From: Agelas oroides
Lineage: Eukaryota > Porifera > Demospongiae > Agelasida > Agelasidae
Reading direction: 5' to 3'
Assembly: GCA_949130485.1 (NCBI GenBank)
Contig: OX422190.1
Location: forward strand, 8,152,167-8,216,166
Length of the DNA stretch: 64,000 nt
The notes beneath the pieces were generated by a model. It saw nothing but the letters and a program-made list of their open reading frames with translations. It was not told where the DNA came from and ran no database searches. The position numbers were made by a program, and so were the translations under genes. Position 1 is the first letter of the stretch, and every line of letters starts with the position of its first letter. Shown here piece by piece: positions 23,006 through 35,700 of the stretch.

Positions 23006-24151
23006 TTTGTTCATCCCCAAAGTTTGCAATCTTTTCCTCTCACATTCAATCCTCATTATACAGTTATGAGGTCGCTTTCAACGGCTAGCAAAAAAAAATC
23101 TGAGTCTAAAAACGTTCATAAGCTGTATAAGTTTGGTTTGGGTAACCAATACTATTGCGTAACCAGCATAAATGCAAATTTGATTATGTAATGGGGACTG
23201 AATAATCGGCATACAAACATACTAATTATACTACTTTAGAACCCAACTAGCGTACGAGGAATTAAGGAAAAGGTAACTATCAAAATACTGCAATGAAGAT
23301 TTGTCTAAGGGGCTTCACAGAAGTGCCAGCTCAGTTTCTCCAAAAACATATCATCTGATTGGTGACTAAACAGACCACCATCTGCAAGACCTATATGGCT
23401 TTTCTTCCCAGCTATTATACTGCTGAGCTTGATGGTTATAGTTTCTATTTCCTATACAATGAAGTTGCAAATTAGTAAGAGCAACGACTCCTGTGTGCAA
23501 TCTTATTTGGATTCCATGTTCTTTGCTCTTCATGCTCTTTTTTGTTATAGTGAGAGTGGAGTGGAGTGATGAGTGTGCATGGGAAGACCTGTGCAAACTG
23601 CTTTCCTTCCCTGTGGAAGAACTACTAGCAGCATCAGTGTTTCCTGCATGCCAATGTACCTTACAAAACTTATGCATAATGCATTCACATGAAAAACTAA
23701 GATAAATGGATAGGGTAGCGTATACATTACTAAAATAGAGTAATAACATCAAATAATTTTGGCTACAACTAATTTAAAACCTTTTTTTTCAATTGAAACT
23801 GATACTGCCATATTTAATATGATGCATGTGCCTATAAAAGAATGCAATTTTTAAAAGCAGTAATAGATGATGCAGAAGTAGGGTTCCATTAGTCACATTT
23901 CCAGGCTCTCCCTGGTAAGAACGAGGCTAGTATTCCATAAGGGATTGTGGGACAAAGGGATTGTGAAAACAATCACAAAGGAATGTGTAATGTAAAGTAC
24001 ATGCTGTACGGAGAGGCACCTATAAGAGGTTGTGATAACATATACACCATTAGCCATGTTAGAAACGACTCATGCAAGTGTTTATGGCAAATACTAAGAT
24101 CAGGCAGGCAAGATTCCCAGCAACATATCTATAGCTAACTATTGTATAACC

Positions 24152-24285
24152 TAGCCTCGTTCCCAGGCCTCCCCCATTCTTACCTTCCGTTTGCGTTCAC
24201 AATAATACACGGGAGCGAAAGACAGGTTCTTCACCAGCCGTGTATTATTGTGAAGGCAAACGGGGGAGGCTTGGGAATGAGGCTA
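24152..24285. mobile_element. Complete 134-bp MITE of the TAGCCTCGTTCCC family
   Basis: TAGCCTCGTTCCCAGGCCTC and its mirror GAGGCTTGGGAATGAGGCTA enclose inverted CCGTTTGCGTTCACAATAAT and ATTATTGTGAAGGCAAACG. The centre is about 30 bp. Nearly the whole element folds back on itself. TA on each side is consistent with a TA target site. Confidence 0.88.
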
Positions 24286-25054
24286 TAACCTGTTACTGGC
24301 AATATCGCTAAAAGAGACATGAGCTATGAGCAACTTCTTATATAGCCCTCGTGTGATGTTACACAATGATATACGTACCTGCCACCAATGTGTAAAACAA
24401 CCATGCACCCTAACTATCATTACATTAGAGTAAGAGGTAGAACACATACAAGTTGGTTGTGCAATAGGTATAGCTTCCTTGGCATCGACTATATATATGC
24501 CAACTCCTTAACACCAAAAGACAATAGGTAGCCTCGGTTTACGGTTCACATTTTACAATTAATATTGTTCACTTCTGCCATATACAGCTACATCTTTACT
24601 TAATAACTGTCATGTGATAGATTCAATTATACCGGTTAAGTCAGTTATGAAACCATTTGAGACTCAGTTGGAATGACTTAGTTTGCTGTTGTATGGTTGT
24701 TAAGTTAACAAATATCCCTCAGGGGGTGGTCATCTTACACATTGGTGTCAAGTTAGTTGTAACTTGATATATAACTGTCACAAAACCTGTTACCTAGGCA
24801 ATATCTCTGAACAAGAGACACAGAATAAATATTATGTGTTGCCTGAGCACAGAATATTCTATAGTGTCGTAACTACATATCACACATACAATTTCCTTAA
24901 ACCCCAGACAAACAAACTGATTCTGTGAACGTAAAATAAATGCACACCCATAATTATGTTTGCGGTCATATTTTTCCATAGTTTTTGTTTGTCCATTCAT
25001 ATTGGTCACTTCTATTATGAGTTGCTGTTTTTTAGGCAGTGTGATAGATCCATT

Positions 25055-25215
25055 TGGGGCTGGTGGTTGTCCGGCTGTCGTAGCTCAGTGGCAGAGCACT
25101 GGCTGCACAAGCCAGGTGTCCTGGGTTTGATTCCCGGCGGCTGCCGGCCTTTTCACTTTCCTCTATTTTCACCTCATAACATTAAATTCCAACATGAGGC
25201 AAGAGTTCTAAGTAC
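25055..25215 (+). mobile_element. tRNA-derived SINE
   Basis: GGCTGTCG leads into the Pol III A box TAGCTCAGTGGCAGAGC, an anticodon-stem-like CTGGCTGCACAAGCCAG, the B box GGGTTTGATTCCC, and a non-tRNA body GGCCTTTTCACTTTCCTCTA then TTTTCACCTCATAACATTAA. The same head and body occur at 10528-10800 and 35395-35530, and degraded at 40975-41110. This is the best copy in the window. Confidence 0.85.
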
Positions 25216-25248
25216 TTAGTTTACTGTTGTATGGTAAAAGGAGACTGA

Positions 25249-25315
25249 ATTTATTCTTATTTGACGATAACATTCTTATTTGACGATAACATTCTTATTT
25301 GACGATAACAAATAC
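25249..25315. repeat. Three copies of a 21-bp tandem repeat
   Basis: The unit ATTCTTATTTGACGATAAC recurs three times with a period of about 20-21 bp. Confidence 0.85.
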
Positions 25316-26686
25316 ATGGAATGAAATCTCTTGGTTCATATATCACACAATTCCGCAATTAAAAAATAACAAGTAAGTGCGTTCACCCACATGTCTGTGA
25401 TCTTGTTATTCCATTCATCTGTCAACCAAACAATTACTTCAGTTTTTCATCATGTCAATCATTTAGTCAATCACCAAGGGGTGTTCACTCTTGCAAATAC
25501 AATGCTTACATTTTTGAGTGGTTTCACAGTTTGTGACTACATAATTTTGGCAGTGGTTCCCCTGACTGGTAGAGAATGATAATTTAGTGAAGATCTAGCT
25601 TTGAAGTTGTAACAGAAGCAGTTTTCATGCTCTCACCTCCTCCTAATGTGAAAGTTCCACCAAAATGTCAGATACAGCTTGCAGGTAAGCATACTTATAG
25701 CCCATGACTCACTGTACTGACTTGACTCTGGTGACTAGCTATATACCAGTGCATGAACATGATCAAGTGATCAAGTAAGGCTCTAATGCTGAGCCTGCCG
25801 TTACAATCGCTGGGAAGATTCAAGCTGCCATTGCTGAATACTCTACAAAAGGTGCAGCAGGCAATATTTAACAGTGCATGAATACACTGTTACCTATAGC
25901 TATAGTTAGTAAATAAGTCAGACAGCAAGAGGCCATGCATGTCAGTTTGCAAGCCAATCTAATGCAGGGTACAATTAATCTCTAGGCGAGTTTTATAGAG
26001 AGCATAAAAATGAAGGGGAAAAAAAGACTCTAGTTCTTGGGTGGCTCAAGTAATTGGCTAGCTATACATGCAGCTGTATTGATGAAGCAGTCAACTTCAA
26101 CATATATCAGCCACTGCAACAAAATATCATTAGCTGCTACTTGATTTTCTAGTGTTGGTCACCCTTTAGTTTCACTTGCACTGGTGCATGTTGGTTGGCT
26201 GTGGTGTTGTATGTAGTGCCTCCTGCCTGGAAGATAACTCTACTATATATGCCTGGAAAACAATTCTGCTATAACCGCAAAGCAGAATTGATTTCGTTCC
26301 AGAGTTCAATTTGATGACAATCTGGATGCAAACCTGGCGGCTGGGCGGAAAGTGAGAGGTGCGTGCTGATAGTAGATTGATGCAACACCATCACATCGTT
26401 TCAAGGCGAGTCTGCGGACGGGAAAAGAACTCCAACTGATTGATATGTAAACAATGGCAAATGAAGCCCAGTAATTGCAGCGTGTCAAAGCCTCAATCAA
26501 ACCACAACCGGATGTACTGGAAACGGCTTCTAGTGCTGATGAGTCATTGCTGCATATAGCTTGGTCATAAAGTTTATGGCAGAGCCGGTAGGTATAAAAA
26601 AACTGAAAAATAAGTGCACAAAGTATGAACGTACTCGAAGTTACTATCGTGCGCCCGAGGATTTCATCTCGTATACTTTGCCCGAC

Positions 26687-26777
26687 ATGATATATTCGAC
26701 GCGACAGCGATACAGGGGGACGTGCCTTCTCCTCTTCACTCTGTTGTCTGTCACTGCGGCACAACAACCAGTAATAG
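26687..26777 (+). CDS. Receptor exon 1: signal peptide
   Basis: The start at 26687 places a basic n-region (STRQRYRG) directly before the hydrophobic core CLLLFTLLSVTAA and a likely cleavage near AAQQ. Upstream in-frame ATGs at 26561 and 26576 would add 37-42 mostly charged residues, which is unusual for a signal peptide, so 26687 is preferred. The donor is ATAG|GTCAGT, phase 1. Confidence 0.75.
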
Positions 26778-29700
26778 GTCAGTTATTGATACCTATATAA
26801 CAGACAATTAGCTGTAAAGTAAGCGGTTATTAAACCGCGGTCATTTAATACTATGAATGATATTACGCGAAATACTTCTAAATACGGTAGCAAATAACTA
26901 TCACATACACATTGAAGAGCAGGTAGGATGAATTACCTGCTTAGTGTGAAGTGTGTATTCCCATGCATACTGATCATCCATTTGTCAGGGATGCCATGGC
27001 CATAAAGGTAAAACATGACAATTACTTTACGTTGTCGCATAGATGGTCAGAAGTAGTACTATTATGTTGTAGATTTACCCCAATGGCCTGGCCATCCTTC
27101 ATCATGAGTAGGGGATAACGTACAATGAATTGCCTGTGTATGTAGAGTGTATAGTCCCAACATCCCAAGTACCACTGCTTGGAATGTCGGTTGCTTCCTG
27201 TCAGTTGCTTCCTGCTATCAGTGAGCCATACTTCCCTGCTTAAAGGCAGGCTAGTATGTTGTGTAAACATAGTCACCTGAATAGGTAAGACACATTTTGA
27301 CCTTTGACCTCTCTTATGATGAGGGATCACCATTTGACCCGACCCTCTCTTGTGATGAGGGATCACCATTTGACCCGACCCTCTCTTGTGATGAGGGATC
27401 ACCATTTGACCCGACCCTCTCTTGTGATGAGGGATCACCATTTGACCCGACCCTCTCTTATGATGAGGGATCACCATTTGACCCGACCCTCTCTTATGAT
27501 GAGGGATCTCCATTTGACCCGACCCTCTCTTATGATGAGGGATCACCATTTGACCCGACCCTCTCTTATGATGAGGGATCTCCATTTGACCTTTGACCCT
27601 CTCTTATGATGAGGGATCACCATTTGACCTTTGACCCTCTCTTATGATGAGGGATCACCATTTTATGCTGAATAGCATTCACCGGCTGTTAGCTCATCGC
27701 TGCACGGAATCTGGAAAAAGTAGAATGATTGTGCAGTCTAGTTTGTATTATGTTGCTGATTGATTTATTCATGCACAGCACAAGTACACTACTTCGTTTT
27801 TAAGTTCAATCCATTCATATCCTCTGCTTGCTGTTGTGTGTGTTAGTGAAATGAAGGGTTCTTGCACTTCATGATCACTGAAGGGTCTTGGTCAATGTAA
27901 TAGTTAGGCTTCTCGACTTTGACCGTATTCAGAAAGCCATGCATATAGACAACAAGTGTGAAGATTTTTTGGGCATAATTTGCAAAAGTGGTCTTTCTGT
28001 GACATGTACACACCCATATCATGTTGTTAAGCCTGCATGAGACTATTGAGGGTAAAAAAAAAACTGTCACATACGCACAATAAAAATAGTGTTCATATTA
28101 AGTGTGAATAGTGACGACCATTAATTCAGAGCTTGCATTTGATGTTCAAGTATAGCATTGAAGCAAGTCTGAATGTCTCTTAATTATTCAATGATTTATT
28201 GTGCTCATATTCCATTAACAGTATGTACATCCCATACAGTTCTTCTCCTATAGGCTTCTGAACTTTGACCGTATTCAGAAAGCCATGCATATAGACAACA
28301 AGCACTGCACTTTACCCGGGTGTATAGGCTAGCATCCTGTATGCAGTGGGCACTGTTGTTAGCATTGTGAGCTGGGACAGATGAGCGTGTAGCTACACCA
28401 GTACAGTTTGGATTTGTATGCTAGTTGTGTCGATTATCTTGGGGGGGGGATTGCAGTTTCAGTCACTATAGTCGACCTTGTACGTGGCGGGCCTGATGAG
28501 GTGGGCATCTTATAGACAAATTGACGACCTGGACGAAACAGTTTCTACTTTGTACTTCACTTTGAAACCAGTTCAGACTGAAGGGCGGAGACTTGCACTT
28601 GCAGTACGCATGCGTAATAGCATAGATATGGTAATAGTATTGATTGCACGAGTTCAAGACCCAAGGTGAGCTTTACTGATCATAGTTACTCAGGCCTACC
28701 TCCAGGTTCCAGGTCAAGAATTGGGGGAGCCCCCCTAGCCCCCCCCAGTTCTGCCGTCCTTGGACTTCAATACAATACTTGACTGTCACTGCAAACAGAT
28801 ACAAGCTCTGAATTAATGGTCATCACTATTCACACTCACTAGTGGTGAATTAGTTTCACCACTAGTGAGTGTGAATAGCTCCCCCAATTCTTGACCTGGA
28901 ACCTCAGTGAACCTGGAGGTAGGCCTGAGTAACTATGATCAGTAAAGCTCACCTTGGGTCTTGAACTCGCAAGATGGCTGTGAACAGTGTGAATGGGTCT
29001 CTTCTGAGTCCTCCTGGTTAGCTTCTTCCTCCCAACTACTTTAAATTTTGTTCTTCAAGTGGTCGATTGGGAAGCTGAACTAGTGCTGTATGGCGCAGCG
29101 GGCAGAAAAGCTGAGATATTCATACATGCAGGTGTTTACCGTCTGACCACCGTTTTGGTCCAAACATGATCTCAGAAGCGATCTAAGCATCGTAACTGTT
29201 TACAAGCATATACTGATACTGAGGGGTGCTGATGGCCAGGAACAACCACAGTGCATATGTGCCACTTTTGAGTATGACAACAAGGTTTCTAGCTATCCCT
29301 AGCTAGTTGAACCTGGTACCTGCCAGAGAACGAGAAACTTGACACTGGTAACCCTGAGTTGGAATGCTGGCTTTATGGTCTTCAGAAACCTTGCATTGTT
29401 GTTATGACCACCAAATATGCTGTTGAAATACAAATCTATGAAAGCCTCAGCATGTCACACATCTTGTTGAATATGACAAGCACTTCTAGGCCCTCACCAG
29501 CTCTCCACCACTTGCTGCACTGTACTGTACTGCACTGTACTGCACTGCACTGCACTGTATAGAAAGCTGTGTGAACAAGCCTAAAGCTATATACATAGTT
29601 ATAGGTTTGGCAGTAGGAAACATCTACTTACAAAATGTTTTCATGAGGAAAGAAATCTGGTGACACAAGCCTGAATCTTTGGGCTTGCTCCAGAAACTGA

Positions 29701-32700
29701 AAATGACCAATGAAATTGTAGTATAGTGTTTACAGTAAGCGAAAGTGAGAACAAGAACTACAACTGATGATGTGATACGATCAACACATGCCAAATTGTA
29801 ATCTTACACAATTACAAGGCTTCAGCACTCCCCCGCTAGCCCAAAAATTCTTTTCCTTCAAAGGGTGGGTTTGGGCAAACATAATTATGATTGATGGTGT
29901 TGTTTTGATGTTAGAAGGAAGGTGATAAACCTCAGGTCCCTCCCCCCCCCCAAGGAGAGGACCGGTACTCACTGTTTGTGCATGCGTAAAAGTTTCCGTT
30001 ACATTTTCTATAAAAAGCTTTGTGTACTTACCTTGTCCATATGTAGAAGATTATACTAACCAAGAATACAGAGCTTTGTGGCTCCAGTGGTGATTCAACT
30101 TGCAGAATTCTGCTAGATGGCAACTTTTCAGATGTGGCAGTATATTTTTTGTTTCCAAAATCAAACTGAAAGATAACAAATCGATTTGCCAAAAAGGCCC
30201 GTTGGTAGCCACAGAAACACTTATCTCCCTTTGTACATGGCTTGAACACGATCAACGTTTACAGGAGAACAATAAAGCCTTATCAAACAGTGAATCACCT
30301 GGAGAAGCAGCCACTCTCTCGCTCATTTGCGTGAAACGAACATGCACAGCTCGTATACGAACCTAATGTACAGTAGGTATTCGTTATTTTCTTAAAAACC
30401 TTGGATATTTCATGCATGTGCAAACAGTGAGTACCAGGCCTCTCCTCAGGGTTGACGAGACTAGGAATAAACCATGTGATGTTATAGTGGAATGTCGAAC
30501 AACATTAAAAATGATAATTACCACAGGATGTTTTGGGGAGGGTGGGTCGTAGATGGGTCACAACTTACTGCCACAAGATTTTGGGGGAAAAACAAACAAC
30601 TTAAAATGTTTCAGGCAATTTAACCAGTGCATATAACTTTACCAAAGTTCTCACCATTCATGAATTAATATTTTCCATGTCTCTTTCAATTTCAGACTAT
30701 GCCTTGCAAGTGAGACCAGTCACGTTTCTACAAGAGCCCACATCCAGGGTAGCTCTGGTAGGCAGTTCAGTCATGTTTAGTTGTAACACCAGCATAGCAC
30801 CTCTCGTCAGTAACTACCCCTTACCTACCCTGACATGGAGATTTAATGGGAGTGCAGACATGTCTACACAAAGCTCATGGAAGGTTACCTCAAACTCGGG
30901 TGAGGATGGCTATAGTGAGCTTCACATTGAAAATGTGACTGAAGGAAATGCAGGCTACTACGAGTGTGTTTCATCTGATGGTGGAGGAAGATACATCACT
31001 GTCAGTAGGAGGGCATGGCTCACTGTCGTCAGTAAGTACATTGTACCATCACTATTTAGACATGCATCAACATAAAAGTTATATATTTTTTACGTATGTA
31101 TACATGGCCACCATGCATGAGTACAGCATTTATTAACCACTATAGGCAGGTGACTGGTAGTAGTCACTAATTATACTTGTAGTATCCGACAACACCATAT
31201 ACTTACTAGCATGGTTCCCAGGCCCCTCCCACTAGCTTTTTGGTCACATAGTGTACAACTACTATGCTATCAAAAGCCTAACAACCAGGGGTGGAGACTG
31301 GGAATGAAGCTACCTGCTTCTTAAATTAATATGACCAGGAACACGTTTCACTGCATGTGCTACAGTACGGGTAGGTTGTATAAACACTTTACTCCTCATG
31401 AGATAATAGTTTCCTTGCCAAACATAACAGTGCAGATAACAACACCTATCCACTACTGAGGAAGTGAGGTCATGTAGCTATTGTGTAGTGTGGTCGAAAC
31501 ACAGTATAAATTCAGCTGCAGTGGTAGATTCTGTGCGGTTGGACACTTTCACTTGCATTCAGTAATTGTAGGTGTTAAATTATCAGTTATAGTAGCATAA
31601 ACTTTGGCACCCCAAAATCTACAAGCTGGCTATCTGTGATGATGTATAAAAGTAATTTACTTCCCTGAGCAATCTGATTGGTACGACAACATGCCATTAC
31701 GCTTTGTAATTAGGCCCCAGTTTTCCCTGTGAAGATGTTCAGACCCTATTTTTCGCAGAGTGTGCGCCAAAAAGTTTGGTCTGAGTACGCACAACCGGGG
31801 TAGTAACTCTTACATAACCCAACTTCAGGTCTGATCTCGGATCTAAACCTGATCTTGGATCTAAACCTGATCTTGGATCTAAACCTGACCTCGGATCTAA
31901 ACCTGACCTCGGATCTAAACCTGACCTTGGATCTAAACCTGACCTCGGATCTAAACCTGACCTTGGATCTAAACCTGACCTCGGATCTAAACCTGATCTT
32001 GGATCTAAACCTGACCTCGGATCTAAACCTGACCTCGGATCTAAACCTGACCTCGGATCTAAACCTGACCTTGGATCTAAACCTGACCTCGGATCTAAAC
32101 CTGATCTCGGATCTAAACCTGATCTCGGATCTAAACCTGATCTCGGATCTAAACCTGATCTTGGATCTAAACCTGATCTTGGATCTAAACCTGACCTCAT
32201 TTCCTCAGTAGTCAATAGTGACTGGTTACAGTAGGTGCCTGGATTGCAGTGCCTATTGGTGAGCATTGTTAAAAGGAAACTATTATGCAGCCGGCTGTAA
32301 AATGACTTCACTTTATGATTACCATCTAAGCAATAACAATATCAGCTTATTCCATATTTAAGTGACTAAACGTTTGGTATATCCCTCCACGGACAAAGCC
32401 AATAACCAGAACTGACTTACTGACTATAAAGGTCTAAAGTAGCCAGTAAGCACTAAAACTGACTTGGAGTTTGTACCGTTACATCCTTCTGCACTAGCCA
32501 GCTCACTTCCTCTTCCCAGGCTGGAAAGAGCCTGAGAAGAGCCTAGGTATATATGAGGCTATACTTCTGCATTGCTTGGCCACCAACGCTGGCTCCAACC
32601 CTGTGAAGCCTTCTATATTACAGTGCTGAGGCCATACAATCACACATTACCTCTGTGTGTACAACACTCTAAGATTGCTTTCTAGGAAGATTGTGCCTTT

Positions 32701-35700
32701 GTTAGCTTCCTTGGCACTAAACAAGTTATAAGGGATTATCCATGTGAGCTTCTTGGCATAACTTTATACCAAGGAAACAAACATTACAAGGCTATTAGAC
32801 TCCTTATGCATGCAATTTTGCTGTGTACTGAGAAACTAGTATATACAGCCTTCCTCTCGGGCTCGTCTGTTTCAAAATGAAGGAGAGAGCTTTGAAATGA
32901 AACTACTATATTTGGAAATGGAGAGAGAGCTTGGCCTCATTCCCAGAATGCAAACATGACAATCATAATTTTTTTAAATTTTTTATGTGAGCAACATAAG
33001 GGTGTAGAAAGACCTTAATTGTATGGGCAGACCTGGGGGCCCAGAGTGGCAAAAGGAGTGAAGACAGTAGGCCATGTATCTACGTAACTAGCACGGGGCA
33101 AGTATCCTACGTACCAAATCATTGAATATGTAGTTGGTTGACCAAAGTGCAATTTTATTCTGAAAAACTCCGCCCTTCTTCTGATTATGTCAAGCTCACA
33201 TTAGAAAAGATACCAGGCTCTCCCCACCTTCACAATTGCCATTCTGGAGTGGGGGGAGGGGGGGGGGGGGGGGGGGGGGGCTGGGAATGAGGCTAGAGAT
33301 AGCCTTGGAATGAGGCTTCCATTTATAGCAGAGAGCATCTGGAAGCAAGGCTACTATAATGATGCAATCCTTGAAGTCATTTCTGACCTGTCTGCCAACT
33401 TGACAGCCAACAGTAGACAACATTACGACAGTGTGGAATGCACTGTACATTGGCTCCACACATGTAATGAGTGTGCCCTTTGCCTCATTTTGAATTGTAC
33501 CTACTGTTGCAGAGGTGAGGTTGGTGTTAGGTGTCCAGTCACGGCAGTTGGCAGCTGAGTCCCCTCTTCTTCTTCCTTGTGATGTGGGGACATCTGTCTC
33601 TCCTGAACAGGCACAGTGGTTCAGAGACGGTGTCCAGCTGAGCCGTGACGACTTGAGAGGGGTAAGAGAGCCTAAATGCTGTAGTTTATAATTCCATATA
33701 TGGTATGGCCACTTGTGGTGGCTATCACAAACTTATCTCTATTCAGTGATGTATAGTACCTTAGCGTGATGTAGTAAGTACCTTTTCCTGGCTGAGGTTT
33801 TCTGAGCAACAATCAGCTACCATGCACCTCCATAGAACAATGTTGTCTTCAGTTCACCTCTTTAGTATGGCCTTTGAAATAACTAGCTGAACTAGAAGCC
33901 TGGGAACGAATTCTGTTGAATTGAAACTGAAAACTGAATCAGTAAAAGCTGCATACTTTTCACAGTAAGACTTTGCATGGTGACACTGAAGCACTTGAGG
34001 TAGCCCCAAAACAGCTTGTGCCGATGTGCAGCTCTAAGTAATTCAACCCAATACATTCATGAACAATCAATGAGCCACAAAAAAGGCAGGCCTATAGATG
34101 TTATACAAAGTCACCCACTGTGCAGGATGTGTTTCAGCCGATACCAGGCCGGCCTCATCAGCAGCTATATATACATAAATTGTGCGAACTAAAGTACTAG
34201 CCTTGAACCCTGGCTTTCTGTTCCGATTTTGTCTGGAAGCCTTCAGACCACATTGAGATTATATCACCATTACCAGAGGATTTTATGGCAACTACCTCCA
34301 TTAAAGTGGTATGTGTGTCATCTTTCAGGTTTCTTAGTGATGAATTGTATGTCCATGACTGCAGAAGCCCAGTGAGAATACAGACTCCAGTCTTGTCAGC
34401 AAACAATATAGCAATTAGTGCAATTAGACCAGTATTTTTTTGAACATACCTCCCAAAAAACAATAACTAACCGCCCCATCCATTTGAGCCATAAATGCTC
34501 CACCCATTTAATTCATAAATGCCCCACCCATTTAAGCCATAAAATGCCCCATCCATTAAGCCATAAATGCCCCATCCCCATCTCCCTTTATGTTTTAACT
34601 TCACACTTTATGTACGTATGTGTGAAATTTTGAACATCGATGTGCCAGCGGTGTTGGTGCTCCCCCACTCGACACACAACCACATGCATAGCTCTGCAAG
34701 TACCTATGGTAACTGCCAGCCAATATAAATCAAGTACTAGCACCCTTATAGCTAGTGGTAGCCATGCAGGGATTGATTACTAGGAATTTTGGACATTCAA
34801 AATTTCTAAAGCACTGCCTCTAGCCAAACTTTGATATCTCAAAAGAAAGCCTCTATCAAGCATTACCACTTTTTGTTGCGAGTTCAATGAAAGTGGAAGT
34901 TACGACCACTTGTACATATCAATACCAACAGGGTTGGGATATCCTGAGAAATGGAAGTCTTCTCGTGTTTAGTGCATCCTTAGAAGATGCTGGGAGTTAC
35001 TACTGTACCGGTTGGATCATAGGAACTCCACTAAACAGCTCAATATTTGAAGTTACAGTAACTTCTGGAGGTGAGCTGTGATATCTCTTTTCCCACTGTA
35101 GATCAAGCAATGCTTGCATTTCTTAAATATTTACATATTGTCACTGGGCGGTTCCATTATGTAGCGTGCATACATATTTAATTTTAGTGGTTTGTCATCC
35201 CAACATAATTGTTTACGGCAAGAGTTGGGGCATGTGTTCGGTGAAGCTGTGTCTAAAATACAGGCAAGGAAACACTACATTGAGTCTTTACCACCAGTGC
35301 TGAAAGATAATAAAAGCAAGGTGAACGGTCCGCTGTACAGCTGCCTCTTTATCATGCATTTGCCCTCCGGAAGTAGGACACTTAATTGGCATTTTGTAAA
35401 CCATCTATAGCTTAGTGGTAGAGCAGTCGTGGCTAGCCAAAACCTCTAGGTTTGATTCTTGGCGACTGCTGGCTTGTCACTTAACTATTTTTGCCTCATA
35501 ACATCAAGGGCTGTTTGAGCCACTGATGCAGTCGATGCACTCCTGATAACATCAAATTTTTTTTATTTGTTAATTTACTCCAATGAGTCTGCGTTTTATG
35601 AATCATCCCACAGTGGGAAGTTCCCAGCTTCTTGTGGATCCTGGCAGAGCTCAGCCGGCTGCTGGAGAGTCGCTAAACCTCACCTGCTACTTTATTGGTA

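Larger units (their letters stand above)
19197..26560. other. Intergenic region between FOXRED2-like and the Ig/Fn3 receptor
   Basis: No convincing exons were found in these 7.4 kb. The short open frames at 21004, 21359 and 21714 are the same 355-bp satellite unit, not genes. The stretch holds tandem satellite, a hairpin, a GATA microsatellite, MITEs and a SINE, listed separately. The FOXRED2 3' UTR presumably occupies its left end, but no clear polyadenylation signal was identified. Confidence 0.7.

Noticed and set aside
26306..26767. 153-codon minus-strand ORF antisense to receptor exon 1
   Set aside because: It overlaps the signal-peptide exon and its likely promoter. It has hydrophobic stretches but no recognisable family, and nothing supports transcription from that strand.
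27022..27585. 187-codon minus-strand protein with His-His-Lys-Arg-Gly repeats
   Set aside because: The repeats come from a 36-bp minisatellite (a multiple of three), open in several frames on both strands, inside a receptor intron.
31739..32311. 190-codon minus-strand protein with Arg-Ser-Gly-Leu-Asp-Pro repeats
   Set aside because: It is a product of an 18-bp tandem repeat. The flanks show no start context, splice sites or similarity to coding sequence.
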